Source of the DNA: Phlebopus portentosus
Lineage: Eukaryota > Basidiomycota > Agaricomycetes > Boletales > Boletinellaceae
Assembly (NCBI GenBank): GCA_037892935.1
Contig: JAYXKI010000004.1
Coordinates: 2,356,001 to 2,420,000 of the forward strand
Reading direction: 5' to 3'
DNA length: 64,000 bases
The translations under genes and the position numbers were made by a program. Under the pieces are notes generated by a model. The model saw nothing but the letters and a program-made list of their open reading frames with translations. It had not been told where the DNA came from and did not search any database. Shown piece by piece: positions 1 to 10,437 of the stretch. Within the stretch, counting starts at the first letter, position 1. Each line of letters starts with the position of its first letter.

Positions 1-3000
1 ACTGATCGACTCAGGGTGCACGGGCTCATGCATCGACGAAGGTTTTGTCAAACGGTATGGTTTCCCCACCCAAAGGTACATTCGGCCTAGACCAGTCTTC
101 AATGCTGACGGAACAAGCAACGAGGCTGGATTGATCAAGGAATACGTAGTCGTATGAATGTTCTTTGGAAAACACGAGGAAGAGATTCGACTGGCAGTGA
201 CATCCTTAGCGTCAAGCAACATCTTCCTCGGACATGACTGGTTGACAAAGCATAATCCTGAGATTGATTGGAGGTTAGGAACAGTTAAGTTCACCCGTTG
301 CCCTGATGAATGTGAGTCGCCACTGTCGAGCGAGGAGATAGACGAAGAGTTTGTGAGGAATGTGCAGATGAAGGAAGCGGCAAAATGGCCACCTTACCTG
401 GAGGAATACGCCGACGTCTTTAGTGAGGAATTGTTCGAACGCTTACCAAACCACCGAACGTGGGACCACGCTATTGACCTGAAACCGGATTTCAAACCCA
501 GTGACTGCAAGGTTTACCCGTTATCGCCAAAAGAACAAGAAGCAATGAGGGAGTTCATTGAGGAAAACCTAGCGTCAGGACGTATCTGACAGTCGAAGTC
601 TCCAATGGCGTCACCATTCTTCTTTATCAAGAAAGAGGATGGGAGCTTACAAGCAATCCAAGACTATCGAAAGCTCAATGAAGGAACGGTCAAGAACAAA
701 TACCCATTGCCACTGATAAATGAGCTCATCGACAAGGTTAAGGATGCAAGGTACATCACGAAGCTCGACGTTCGTTGGGGATACTACAACATCCGGATTC
801 GCGAGGGAGACGAGTGGAAGGCAGTGTTCCGGACAAATCTAGGCTTATTTGAACCCACAGTCATGTTCTTCGGCTTGTGTAATGCGCCAGCGACGTTCCA
901 AGGCTTTATGAATGACATCTTTCGGGAGCTAATTCATGAGGGTATCGTCATCATTTACCTCGATGACATTCTCATCTTCTCGAATGATCTAGAAGAACAC
1001 CGCAGACGCACCAAACGAGTCTTTGAGATCCTTCGCCAAAATGGACTTTTCCTAAAGCCGCAGAAGTGCGAGTTCGAAGTTGATACAGTCAAGTACCTCG
1101 GGCACATTATTGGCAATGGCGAAGTTTGAATGGATCCCAAGAAGACGGTGGCAGTACAGGACTGGCCAGTTCCAAGGAACGTCCACGAACTGCAACAATT
1201 CCTGGGATTAGGAAATTGGTTGCGACGTTTTGTTAAGGATTACAGTTTGGTCGTCAAACCCTTGACTACCCTAACGGGTAAGGTGGAATGGAAATGGGGC
1301 GAAGATGAGCAGGCAGCGTTTGAGGAATTGAAGTGTTGTTTGAGTAGTCCTCCCGTGTTAGCGATACCCAACAACAAGGACCCTTTCCGTGTAGAAGCAG
1401 ATGCATCAGACTTTGCGACTGGTGGAGTCCTTCTCCAGAAACAAGACGGTAAATGGAAGGTAATTGCTTATCGGTCGTCAACATTCCTAGAGGCAGAGCG
1501 AAACTATGAGATTTACGACAAGGAAATGCTTGCCATCGTTCAAGCCCTAAAGGAATGGCGACAATATCTCCAGGGAGCTAACCAACCTTTTGAGGTATGG
1601 ACAGACCATGCAAATCTAACGTACTTCCAATCGCCACAGAAGTTAAATTGTCGACAAGCTCGTTGGCGACTCGATTTAGCTGAGTTCGATTTCACGCTAG
1701 TCCATAAACCCGGAAAGACGTTGGGAAAAGCTGATCTGTTGTCACGCCGGGCGGATTATGACAAGGGCGAGCGCGATAATGAGAACGTGACTTTCATCAA
1801 GAAGGAATGGCTGGTTAGAGGAATGGTTCAGACGTCAAGAGAAGTACTCGTTGAAAAGGTCGTGGAAGCGCAGAGACAAGAGGACGAGGGAGTGAGGCCA
1901 AAGGACGTCGAGAAGAGAGGGGACATGTGGAGAAAGGGCCGCCGACTATATGTACCAGCGAGCATCAGAGAGGACGTCATGAAGGAACACCATGACTCGA
2001 CCCTGGCAGGACATCCAGGAGCAACAAAGATGACCCAGCTGATAGCATGCAGGTACTGGTGGCCGAGGATGAGTGCAGATGTGCGGGTGTACGTGCGGGG
2101 GTGTGATCGTTGTCAGTGGACGAAGGCTCTAAGGACAACGAGAGCAAAGGTTTTGCACCCTAATGAGGTGCCGGAGGCGCCATGGCAGATTGTCACGGTC
2201 GACCTAATCAGAGAGTTGCCAGAATCGAATGGGTTCAATGCGATTTGCATAGTGGTCGATCGCTTTAGCAAACAAATCCATGCAATTCCAACAACGACAA
2301 AGTTAACGGCGGAAGGCATGGCTAGGATCTACAGAGACCACGTCTTCCAATTACATGGACTACCACGGAAGATCATTCATGACCGAGGGGTGCAATTCGA
2401 CGCAAAGATGATGAAGGAGTTGTACAAGCTCCTCCACATTGAAGGCAACCTATCGACAGCATATCACCCACAAACTGACGGACAGACAGAGCGGGTTAAT
2501 CAGGAACTAGAACAATACCTGCGGCTATACGTCAACCATCGGCAGTCGGACTGGGCGGACTGGCTGGCTCTCGCAGAATTCGCATACAACAATCGTGAAC
2601 ATTCAGCGACGAAGCTATCTCCCTTCTTCGTCAATACGGGAATGCACCCCTTAGACTTCACGGGGGTTGGAACGGCATCATCGAACCTGTCAGCAGAAGA
2701 ATTTGCCAAACATGTCAAGGAGGTGCACGAACTCGCTCAAGGTAACCTAACCCAAGCAAACGAAGACATGAAGCGTTTCTACGACTGCCATGCTGGGAAG
2801 TCCATTACCTATGAGGCAGGGCAGAAAGTCTTCTTAGATGGACGAAATATCAAGATGATCCGACCGACGAAGAAGATGGATGATAAATGGTTTGGTCCCT
2901 TCGAGGTAGTGGAAAAGGTTGGCGCAAGTGCATACAGACTCAAACTACCGAAGACCTGGAAGAAGGTCTATCCAGTTTTCAATGAGATCTTGCTCAAACC

Positions 3001-3346
3001 AGCCATCCAACCATCCTTTGAATCGCAAAAGAAACCACCTCCACCACCGCCAGTGATCATTGATGAGCAGGAAGAGTACGAGGTTGAAGAAATACTCGAC
3101 TCGCGTCTGCATCGAGGCAAGCTCCAATTCCTGGTCAAGTGGGTTGGATATGAGGAAGCGACTTGGCAGCCAGAATCCGACGTCAAGGATAATGCGCAGG
3201 AGTCAATTCAAGAATTCTACCGCAAACATCCTGGAGCTCCAAGGAAGTTAACGATACCTCGACAAAGCCTGCGAGCACTGTACAAGTTCACGTCCTCAGA
3301 AGGCTTATGTGGTTGGTCGGGACACCCAACCTTGAAGGGGGGGTGA
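1..3346 (+). pseudogene. Chromovirus copy A, pol (protease-RT-RNase H-integrase-chromodomain), 5' truncated by window
   Basis: This is the pol region of a Ty3/gypsy chromovirus, entered at the protease active site (Asp-Ser-Gly from position 8). In order it shows protease, reverse transcriptase with Tyr-Leu-Asp-Asp at 956-967, RNase H, integrase with an HHCC zinc finger and DDE core, and a C-terminal chromodomain at about 3077-3230 followed by a short tail. It is very close to copy D at 54630-58454. Three in-frame TGA codons (155-157, 587-589, 1127-1129) break it; copy D has CGA (Arg) at each, so each is one C-to-T change at a CpG. No frameshift was seen. The final TGA lies next to the 3' LTR inside a purine-rich tract. 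It probably makes no functional polyprotein. Gag and the 5' LTR lie left of the window. Confidence 0.95.
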
Positions 3347-3747
3347 TGTAAGGACTCGAACATTTTCCTTTTCTTTTCTGACGTCATCATTTATTTTAAT
3401 ATTCTTTTTCTTTTCTTTTATTTTTCTTATGCGCTTATTCATCCTTTTGCCGGAACATTCCACAATGTTCTATCACGCTCACTAATCATCCCATTCCTTG
3501 TCATGTGACTTCCCATTAGGGTAGACCTTTCCCGCGCCCAAAGTCTATATAAGTAGATAGTTTGACTCTTTTGTTCCTTGTCTTTCTATTCTACTTACCT
3601 TCACTGCGACCTAGCATTCGACGGTCTGGACTTAAGCCTCGTCTTAGCTGTCTTGACCTGAGCGACGTGTTTGGGATTATCTCATTCATGCTTGTTTGTT
3701 GTTGTGTTGGCCTGCCTCGACTCAGTCCTTGAGCCGTCTGCCTAACA
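3347..3747 (+). repeat. 3' LTR of chromovirus copy A (401 bp)
   Basis: Starts TGTAAGGACT directly after the pol stop codon and ends CCTAACA, so it has TG..CA ends. It carries a TATA box (TATATAAG, near 3545) and the self-primer sequence GTCTTTCTATT (3580-3590). It is 58 bp shorter than the 459 bp LTRs of copy D because it has only one copy of an internal unit. The right edge abuts copia integrase sequence, so copy A inserted into the copia element. Confidence 0.93.
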
Positions 3748-5199
3748 GGTGTGTTTGGCACATTCGGCCCACAAATTCTTCGGCAAGCCACTTGCATGCA
3801 GCATAGTGCACACACATTCTCCAATAGTCCGGTTTAGACATTCTGCAACACCATTGTGTTTGGGAGTATCGTGTGTGGTAAGTTTTTGCTCGGTTCCTTG
3901 TGTATCAAGAAAACTGACAAACTCCTTTCCAGTATATTTGCCACCACAATCTGAGTGCAAGCATTTCAGCTTCACTCCATGTTGGGTTTCGGCCCACTTT
4001 GCATACTGTTTGTATGCGGTAAGTACTTGATTTTTGGTTCGTAGGATTTGGATCACAGTGTGGCAAGTCGCATCATCCGTAAAAGTGACATAGTAGTGTT
4101 TCCCTCCAAGAGATTGGACAGGAGATGGTCCCCAAAGATCAGAGTGAGTCTCTTCGCCAAATTTCTTCACTGGATCACCATGTCTAACCTTCAAAACTTC
4201 CTTTCGAGTTGCTTTCCCATAGATGCATGATTCGCATGTGTTGACCCAGGGAGCTGCTTCATCAAGTTGAAGACTGGTTACTACACCATTTTTCAACATT
4301 TGGGACACTGTGGAAGGGGAAATGTGTCCTAACCTCGCATGGAGGGACTTCATGGTGAGTTTTTCAAGTACAGCCATTGCATAATCGGGTTCTCGACTGA
4401 TTGGGTTATGTGTGAAGCGATATAGACTGTTTTTTGACAGATTGAGAGTGGTGATGCGCCGCTCATTTGAATCATAAAGAATACAAGTTCCACGGCCTCC
4501 AGAATAAGTAAATCCGGATCGATTGAAGGATCTCTGAGACAATAAAGTGTATGGCAACATAGGTGCATAATGAACATTTTCGATGTTCAATCTCGATGAT
4601 GAATCTCTATTTGGCATATCTACAGCGAGCATTCTGATTCCTATCGCGTGGATCAGTTTGCTCAGAGTATCGAAAGGTTTCAGATCAATAGGACGGAGGT
4701 CCAGAAAATCTTCTTTATATGGTGAGATATGCTTCGTAGCACCAGAATTGAGAATAACACGACGCTTATTTGCAACTGGGGGATCAGGTTCATCTGAAAC
4801 TTTCAAAATGGTTTGATATACCACACTAATCTCTTTCTTCTTTCTATAACCATCTTCTTCCTCCTCCAACCAATCTTCAAAGCCAGGTGCACATTCAATA
4901 TGCCTGCATAAGTCAATGGCCATGTTTGGCCCTTCGTCATGAGCCAAACAAGCCCAATCTTCAGAATCCGAGTCTACAACTGCATTGGCAGAGCTCTTAG
5001 GCATCTCATTTGATTCCTTCTCCTTTGATAAGTTCTTCATTTCATTACAAAGATTTGAAACATTCTGATTTCTTCTGTCCTTGCGAGGCGAGTGACAGAA
5101 CTTCACAATGTGACCAGTCCGATTGCAATTATAGTAAGTTCGAGTATCTTGAGGACAACTTTGAACAGTAAGTGCTTCGTTTTTGACTTTGTTGTTCAT
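3748..5199 (-). pseudogene. Copia (Ty1) element: zinc knuckle, protease, GAG-pre-integrase and integrase core, truncated
   Basis: One reverse-strand reading frame of about 485 residues has the order typical of Ty1/copia: degenerate zinc knuckle, protease, GAG-pre-integrase (LHARLGHIS motif), a paired-Cys motif, and an integrase core with the Asp of THSDLWGP and the Asp of LHSDCGGKY. The frame stops at copy A's LTR before RT. Two catalytic or structural residues are lost: the first Cys of the zinc knuckle reads Tyr, and the protease motif reads Asn-Ser-Gly instead of Asp-Ser-Gly. Both fit G-to-A changes on the coding strand. Copy A's insertion explains the truncation; the rest of pol would lie left of the window. 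Confidence 0.9.
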
Positions 5200-6186
5200 G
5201 TTCTGCTTCTAATCACGATTCATAATGCGCTTTTCACATTCTTTAGCTTCCCTTTCAGATTTGTCCAAAATGATATGGATCAAGATGTCAGGATCGACAG
5301 TTCACATGGCCTGAAGAGCACCCGGGGGCAGCTGCAAGCCAAACATTGCAGCAGCATTTCTCGTGGTAAGTTTGGCTGAAGTTATTTGCACTGATGCAAA
5401 TTTGGCTAGGTGTCCAGGCAAACTAGAGATGATAGTAGAATGAAAATCATCATCTGAGACAGTTACACCAGACTGGGTGGGTGTCTCTCATTTTGAACAA
5501 AGATCTGACAAGAAATTTTTGACATTTGATCCTTTAGGACACTTTGATTCGAGGAATTTGGCCTTTAGGGACATTTGAGCATACATGGACTTGTCTGTAT
5601 ACTCAATAACAATTGCGGTCCATCATTGCGCAACAGTGGAGAATCAATGAACACGCATCAAGGTCGAATCAGGAATTCTCTGCGAGAGTAAGTATTGGGA
5701 TAAAGCTTTATTATTGTCCCAATCTTGCTGAGCCTTCTTTTCTTCAACAGTAGGAGGCATCGGCAAAGGTGGAGCAGAAGATGGTAAAGGCATTTGAGCT
5801 GGAGGTGCAGTTCCAGTCACCTGCGGTTGCACCTGAGTAGCTGGAGTGGCTGTTGCTGCTACTGCTGCCTGGGTTTGTGATCTCATTTCTCAATGAGCTT
5901 GAGGCACAACTGGGGTCAAGGATGAAGTGCCCAGGGGCTGCGTTGTGCCAAGTGCACTTCCAGTCCCCATAGGTGGCCATTGATGAGGCCCTAGTTGTGT
6001 TCCTGAAGGTGCAGTTGCTGCTGCAAGCCCAGGACGAATAGAAGTGCTATCAAAATGGCCCCAGATGCATTTGGCATGAACAGCATCTTCAAAATGATAT
6101 GAAAAGATGGCCCAATTTTCCCCTGAAGGTTTGAGCTTCGGTACAGCGCCAGTAAGCAAATTGTATGCATACTGATTGGTAGTCAT
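5200..6186 (-). pseudogene. Copia Gag, N-terminal part, frameshifted
   Basis: The reverse strand starts at an ATG (6186) with a Gag N-terminus of the copia type: a Trp-containing motif (GENWAIFSYHFEDAV) followed by a Pro/Gln/Ala-rich linker. The frame is broken near 5890 and again between about 5200 and 5640, after which the frame of the downstream zinc knuckle and protease takes over. The order, strand and spacing to the protease at about 4750 fit one original gag-pol gene. Assignment of the low-complexity linker (5640-5886) to this protein is by position. Confidence 0.75.
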
Positions 6187-6243
6187 CTTTGAAATATAAA
6201 TTCTTCTTGACTAGACAAAGTGAATCTCAAGCGCAGTGAAAGC

Positions 6244-6434
6244 CAAGGCTCATAACCTGTGAGCAAGGGAGCAAACAAAGTATTCGAGCACACAGCTATT
6301 AGATTCAAGAACTAAAGAAATATATGAGAATAAACTACATATTTATAGGCTTTCTACATTTCTTTGATGACGCAAATGTGAGGCACAAATACAAATAAAA
6401 TACATCACAAGGAGTAACAGAGACAGAGTGGAAA
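6244..6434 (-). repeat. Copia 5' LTR fragment with primer-binding site
   Basis: Read on the reverse strand, a sequence ending ..CTCACA (at 6259) is followed at once by GGTTATGAGCC, a copia-type primer-binding site, and about 60 nt later by the Gag ATG. A TATA-like TATAAATATG lies near 6341. The far part of the LTR is cut by insertion of chromovirus copy B, whose LTR begins at 6435. The LTR boundary is inferred from the CA end and the primer site, because no second LTR is visible. Confidence 0.6.
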
Positions 6435-6884
6435 TGTAAGAACTCAAACATTTTCCTTTTCTTTTCTTATGTCATCATTCATTTTTAATATTCTTTTCCT
6501 TTTCTTTTACTTTCTTATATGCTTATTCATCTATTCACTGGAACATTCTATGACATTCCATCATGCTCACTAATCACCCCATTCCTTTATCATGTGACTT
6601 CCCATTAGAGTAGACCTTTCCTGTACTCGAAGTCTATATAAGTAGATAGTTTGACTCTTTCGTTCCCTTGTCTTTCTATTCTACTTACCTTCACTTCGAC
6701 ATAGGTATCTACTCTTGTATTAATAGTTTATTGAATTCTACTTACCTTTACTTTGACATAGTGTTCGACGGTCTGGATTTAAGCCTTGTCTTAGCTGTCT
6801 TGACCTGAGCAATGTTTTTGGGTTTAACTCGATTATACTTGTTTGTTGTTGTGTTGGCCTGCCTCGACTCAGTCTCTGAGCCGT

Positions 6885-8831
6885 TGTAGTGCCCTGGCCA
6901 GTCCTGTGCCAGGACACTCATACTATGGCTCTCCCCTACTTCAGATACCATATCCCTTCGCCGCCTACACCTCAGAGGACCAGGGCATACTCATACCACA
7001 CTCTAGAGGCCATACGAGCACATATCTATAGATTCTAGCCTACGCTTCCCCCTGCGGCGCCCTCCAAGAGCCCAGACGAGTCCGCCGCTGGCTCCCTGGC
7101 ACCCATACACATCCGCCAAAGGCTCCTACCCAGCACCAGACACCATAGGAGATGTCCCCCAATCATTATAGGCCTTCGTTATTACGATTCCTCATATGTA
7201 CAGCCTCGAGGCAGATTTGGACACCCCTGCGGCGGCCACTCAGGCGTCCTCAGGTGCCCTCGCCGAGGCCTCCTACAACTTACCAGGCAGTCCCCCAAGG
7301 CCTATGGATTTATCTAGTATCATCCCTGCTCATATGCCACCAAAGGCTGCACCTTTACGAATCCGCCGCCGATCGAGTGGCGAGTTGCAGATCCGCCGCT
7401 CCGGCGCCCTCCTTAGTTACCATGGATCGCCTACACTCTATATTGAGTGCGGCGGCGGCCTTGGGCGGCCCAGAGACCCTGACTGATGTGCCCTCTATCT
7501 CATATATGCGATATGAGCCTCCGAACATCGGCCCTGATGTTTCCCGACTTCCCCCCAAGCGGCAGGCGACTCTAGACCATATATGGTAGTCAGGCATGTG
7601 GTACAGCGGCGTGCCAAGCCACCGACCGCCGCCGCCAAGCCAGACTCCGCCGGCGCCCGTTTTATTGCAGATACACGATATATCATACTATTGGATAGCC
7701 CCCTCATGTTGGCGCTGCCGTACGCCTCCTAGATGCTCCAGCGGCGGCCCTTGGTGAGCCCAGTGACTCAGGAGATGTTGTCAGACAGTAGGACTCATCG
7801 GCGAGAGCAGTAGAGTATATATATAGTGTATATTCATCAGTAGACGACACCATATACAAGAGATAGATGGGATAGAGAGCTTATACAGCACCCAAGGGCC
7901 AGGGTTCGAGATTCCCCCACTCTGAGCTCCCCCTCATGTACTGGGCTCCCCCATTGACTATATACTACCCTTGACTTGTTGTTCTATTCTCCTTCGGCGC
8001 CTCTGACATTTAGTGTGTGAGTTGGGACTGGGAACCTACCCCCAAACGTCCGCCGCACTACATCATACCTGTCGGGCGGCCTCTATTCGACCTCGGCGGC
8101 CCTCTGGTGACACAGGCCTTCCACTGTATCCCCCCTCGGCGTCTTTTTCACCTACTCGCCGCATGTTACACCTTATATTCATCATATACGGTCCCTACCT
8201 TCCATTTATCCAGTTTACGCTACCGCGGCGGATTTGCACGAGCTCTCTCGTCCCCGGCGGCCCCCTATTCGACCTCGGCGGCCCTCCGGCAACCCAGGCC
8301 TCCTTTCCTATTCCCCTTCGGCGTCCTGTTCATCTGCTGGCCGCACATTGCCCCTTATATTCATCGTATACGGACCCTTCCTTTTGTTTATCCAGTTTAC
8401 GCTTCTGCGGTGGATTTGTACATGCTCCCTCGTCCCCGGCGGCCCCCTATTCGACCTCGGCGGCCCTCCGGCGACACAGGCCTTCCATTGTATTTCACCT
8501 CGGCGTCTTTTTCACCTACTCGCCGCACGTTACGCCTCATGTTCATCATATACGGTTTCTAGCTTCCCCCTACTGAGATTGCGCTACTCCGGCGGACTCC
8601 TGTGACCTCCCCTTCGATCCGGCGGACCTACTAGAGCATTCCTTTCATACCTCGGCGTCACTAGGCCACTTCCCCACGTCTCTGACGGTCTTTGGCACCT
8701 GCCAGGTGGTTAGTGGTTAGAGTCTGATAGCTTGAGGCTTCATTTCTGGAGGTTTCTTCACACATTCAGCTCCCTTAGTAGGACGGACATCTGTAGCGCC
8801 TTCAGATAGAGAGACCACCCCAAATACCACA
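6885..8831. mobile_element. Solo LTR (1947 bp) of a third LTR family, in copy B's LTR
   Basis: Inserted precisely into copy B's LTR: CCGT stands at 6881-6884 and again at 8832-8835, and removing the insert plus one CCGT restores the LTR. The insert begins TGTAGTGCCC and ends ATACCACA, the TG..CA ends of an LTR. It has no retroelement coding sequence; long open frames on both strands are low-complexity Pro/Ser/Arg products of a GC-rich tract. It contains a TATA-like run (TATATATATAG, about 7814) and a ~180 bp tandem repeat (8060-8570). No second copy in the window confirms it as an LTR, and orientation is unknown. Confidence 0.75.
8060..8570. repeat. Tandem repeat, about 3 x 180 bp, GC-rich
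   Basis: A segment containing TTCGACCTCGGCGGCCCTC recurs at about 8077, 8265 and 8444, each time followed by similar sequence with a TTCATC-ATATACGG motif. The unit is about 180 bp and the copies differ by scattered substitutions. It lies inside the solo LTR at 6885-8831. The overlapping 120-187 codon open frames in all three forward frames are explained by this repeat, not by genes. Confidence 0.8.
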
Positions 8832-8846
8832 CCGTCCGCCTAACAT

Positions 8847-8857
8847 AATAGAAAGAC
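8847..8857 (+). promoter_or_regulatory. Self-primer binding site, copy B
   Basis: AATAGAAAGAC lies one base after the LTR end and is the exact reverse complement of 11 nt in the LTR (6670-6680) about 30 bp past the TATA box. This is the arrangement known for Tf1, whose mRNA 5' end primes reverse transcription. Confidence 0.75.
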
Positions 8858-9260
8858 CTACTTCTGGCTCATGCCCGATTCTGTTGTCGTTGAGCGCTCA
8901 CCTGTGATGTGTCCCCTGAAGTATATCTTCGAAGGATGACATCGAATGAAACCCGATTCTTACCATGCAGACAACAAACCCCTATCTTGCCAGTCGAAGT
9001 CCGATTGACTCTGACGTGTTCCGATAGTATCTGAAGTACCATCCAATCACACTATCGTGGTGCTCCAAATCACGCTTCTTTGGACTTCCCACCAAACCTT
9101 CTTGTGGGTAACGCATAGAGTCCAGTTGTCGACAAGTATCTCATTCATCATCTACCTCGGGGCCTTTTGCTTAGTCATTATTTCAAAGACAAGCCAATCA
9201 TCCAAAGTTGGTCCTGTCCGAACTCTATCCCGATCCCCGTTCCACCCCTGGCCTATCAAG

Positions 9261-10437
9261 GTGGATCTAACTGACGACCAGCGGGCAGCTCTCCTGACAA
9301 ACACAAGGTGGAGTGCATTGCGAGGACACTACATCATCAAGTTAGGTGATCAAACCTTTGTTGCCTGGTGGGACGAAACTGCAAAGAAGTGGTACTCCAA
9401 CAAGGGAGAAAAGTCCCAATATTGGAGAGCGAAGCACGAGGGAGATGTAGACGAGCCTGCACCCCCTACTCTGATGCAGCCAACAACTCCTTTACCAGGC
9501 CCATCAATGACGACTGTTCTGATGTCATCTCCTCCCATCGTGACTTTATCCTCATTCGGCAAACTCCAAGAACCAGCTCCAATCATACCAAGTGAAGAAG
9601 AAGAAGAAGAAGAAGAAGAGGAAGAACACGAGATGTCATTGTCAAAAGAAGCAATGACTGATCTTGCAACAGCGGTCACGCTGGCACTCCAAGCAGCAGG
9701 TGAAGGTGTGAACCAAGGCTCAAAGGCATCGAAGAAGGTCCACATTGCCAAACCGAGGGATTTCGATAGCAAACACGACTATGTGGACTTTAAGCGAGAG
9801 TTGCGTCTCTATGTCTATGCATCCAAATTGGAGTTCAGGACGAACAAGAGTAAAATTATGTTCACCCTATCATACATGAAGAGTGGTGCTGCAGCTCGCT
9901 GGGTGGAGAGTTACACCAGTGGAGCAGTTGACGAGGATGGCAACTTGAAGTTCACAGACAGCTGCTGTCAAAGTCGACAGGGTCGAGCACCAAATCAGAG
10001 ACCTGATAGCTGAATGTAGGTGGAAGGCAGTAAGCTCGACTACAACGAGGCCGGCTCCAATGCCACCAGCATGACACCCTGCACCACCTCAACAAGCAGC
10101 TCGTTCTTTTATACCACCAGCCCAAGATCATCATGACGCAACTGGAGTGACATATGGAGGCTTAGGTCAACCCATGGACATGATGATGAACCAGGCACAT
10201 TGTACATGTGCTTGTTACAAGTGTGGTCAGGTGGGCCACTATATCAGGGAATGCCCACGAGGTCATGAAGCAATACATGCTATCATCGCGGCCTTTGTTC
10301 TAGAAGACAGAGAAGCGCTCCTCGAAGAGCTCAGTCAAGCAAAGGAATCCTCCTTTGAAGAGGTTGATGTTCAAGCAATACCCGCTGAGCTAGAAGAACT
10401 AGTAGAAGGCAAGGGTTTTCCAGAAGGCCAGGTGTAG
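9261..10437 (+). pseudogene. Gag of chromovirus copy B, with internal deletion
   Basis: Homologous to copy D Gag (53134-54588). The N-terminal segment matches from the GTG at 9261 (DLTDDQRAALL), followed by a Glu-rich run, the retrotransposon Gag domain, and a CCHC zinc knuckle (CYKCGQVGHYIRECP) near 10213-10254. About 275 bp of the Gag domain is missing: the sequence jumps near 9960 from the equivalent of 53826 to the equivalent of about 54103, causing a frameshift. The frame resumes at 10147 and stops at 10437. Upstream open sequence from 9057 corresponds to the untranslated leader of copy D. Confidence 0.88.

Larger units (their letters stand above)
6435..8845 (+). repeat. 5' LTR of chromovirus copy B, split by a solo LTR
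   Basis: The LTR starts TGTAAGAACT at 6435, is interrupted at 6885, and resumes after 8835 with CCGCCTAACA, ending at 8845. Joined length is about 460 bp, as in copy D. It has the TATA box, the self-primer GTCTTTCTATT (6670-6680) and two copies of the 58 bp internal unit. The five bases before it are GGAAA; the matching duplication is not recoverable because the right end of copy B is damaged. Confidence 0.9.

Noticed and set aside
8013..8605. Three overlapping open frames of 123-187 codons
   Set aside because: Produced by a GC-rich tandem repeat lacking stops in several frames; low-complexity products without domains.
9350..9772. 140-codon reverse frame with a poly-Ser run
   Set aside because: Antisense of the Glu-rich run and Gag domain of copy B.
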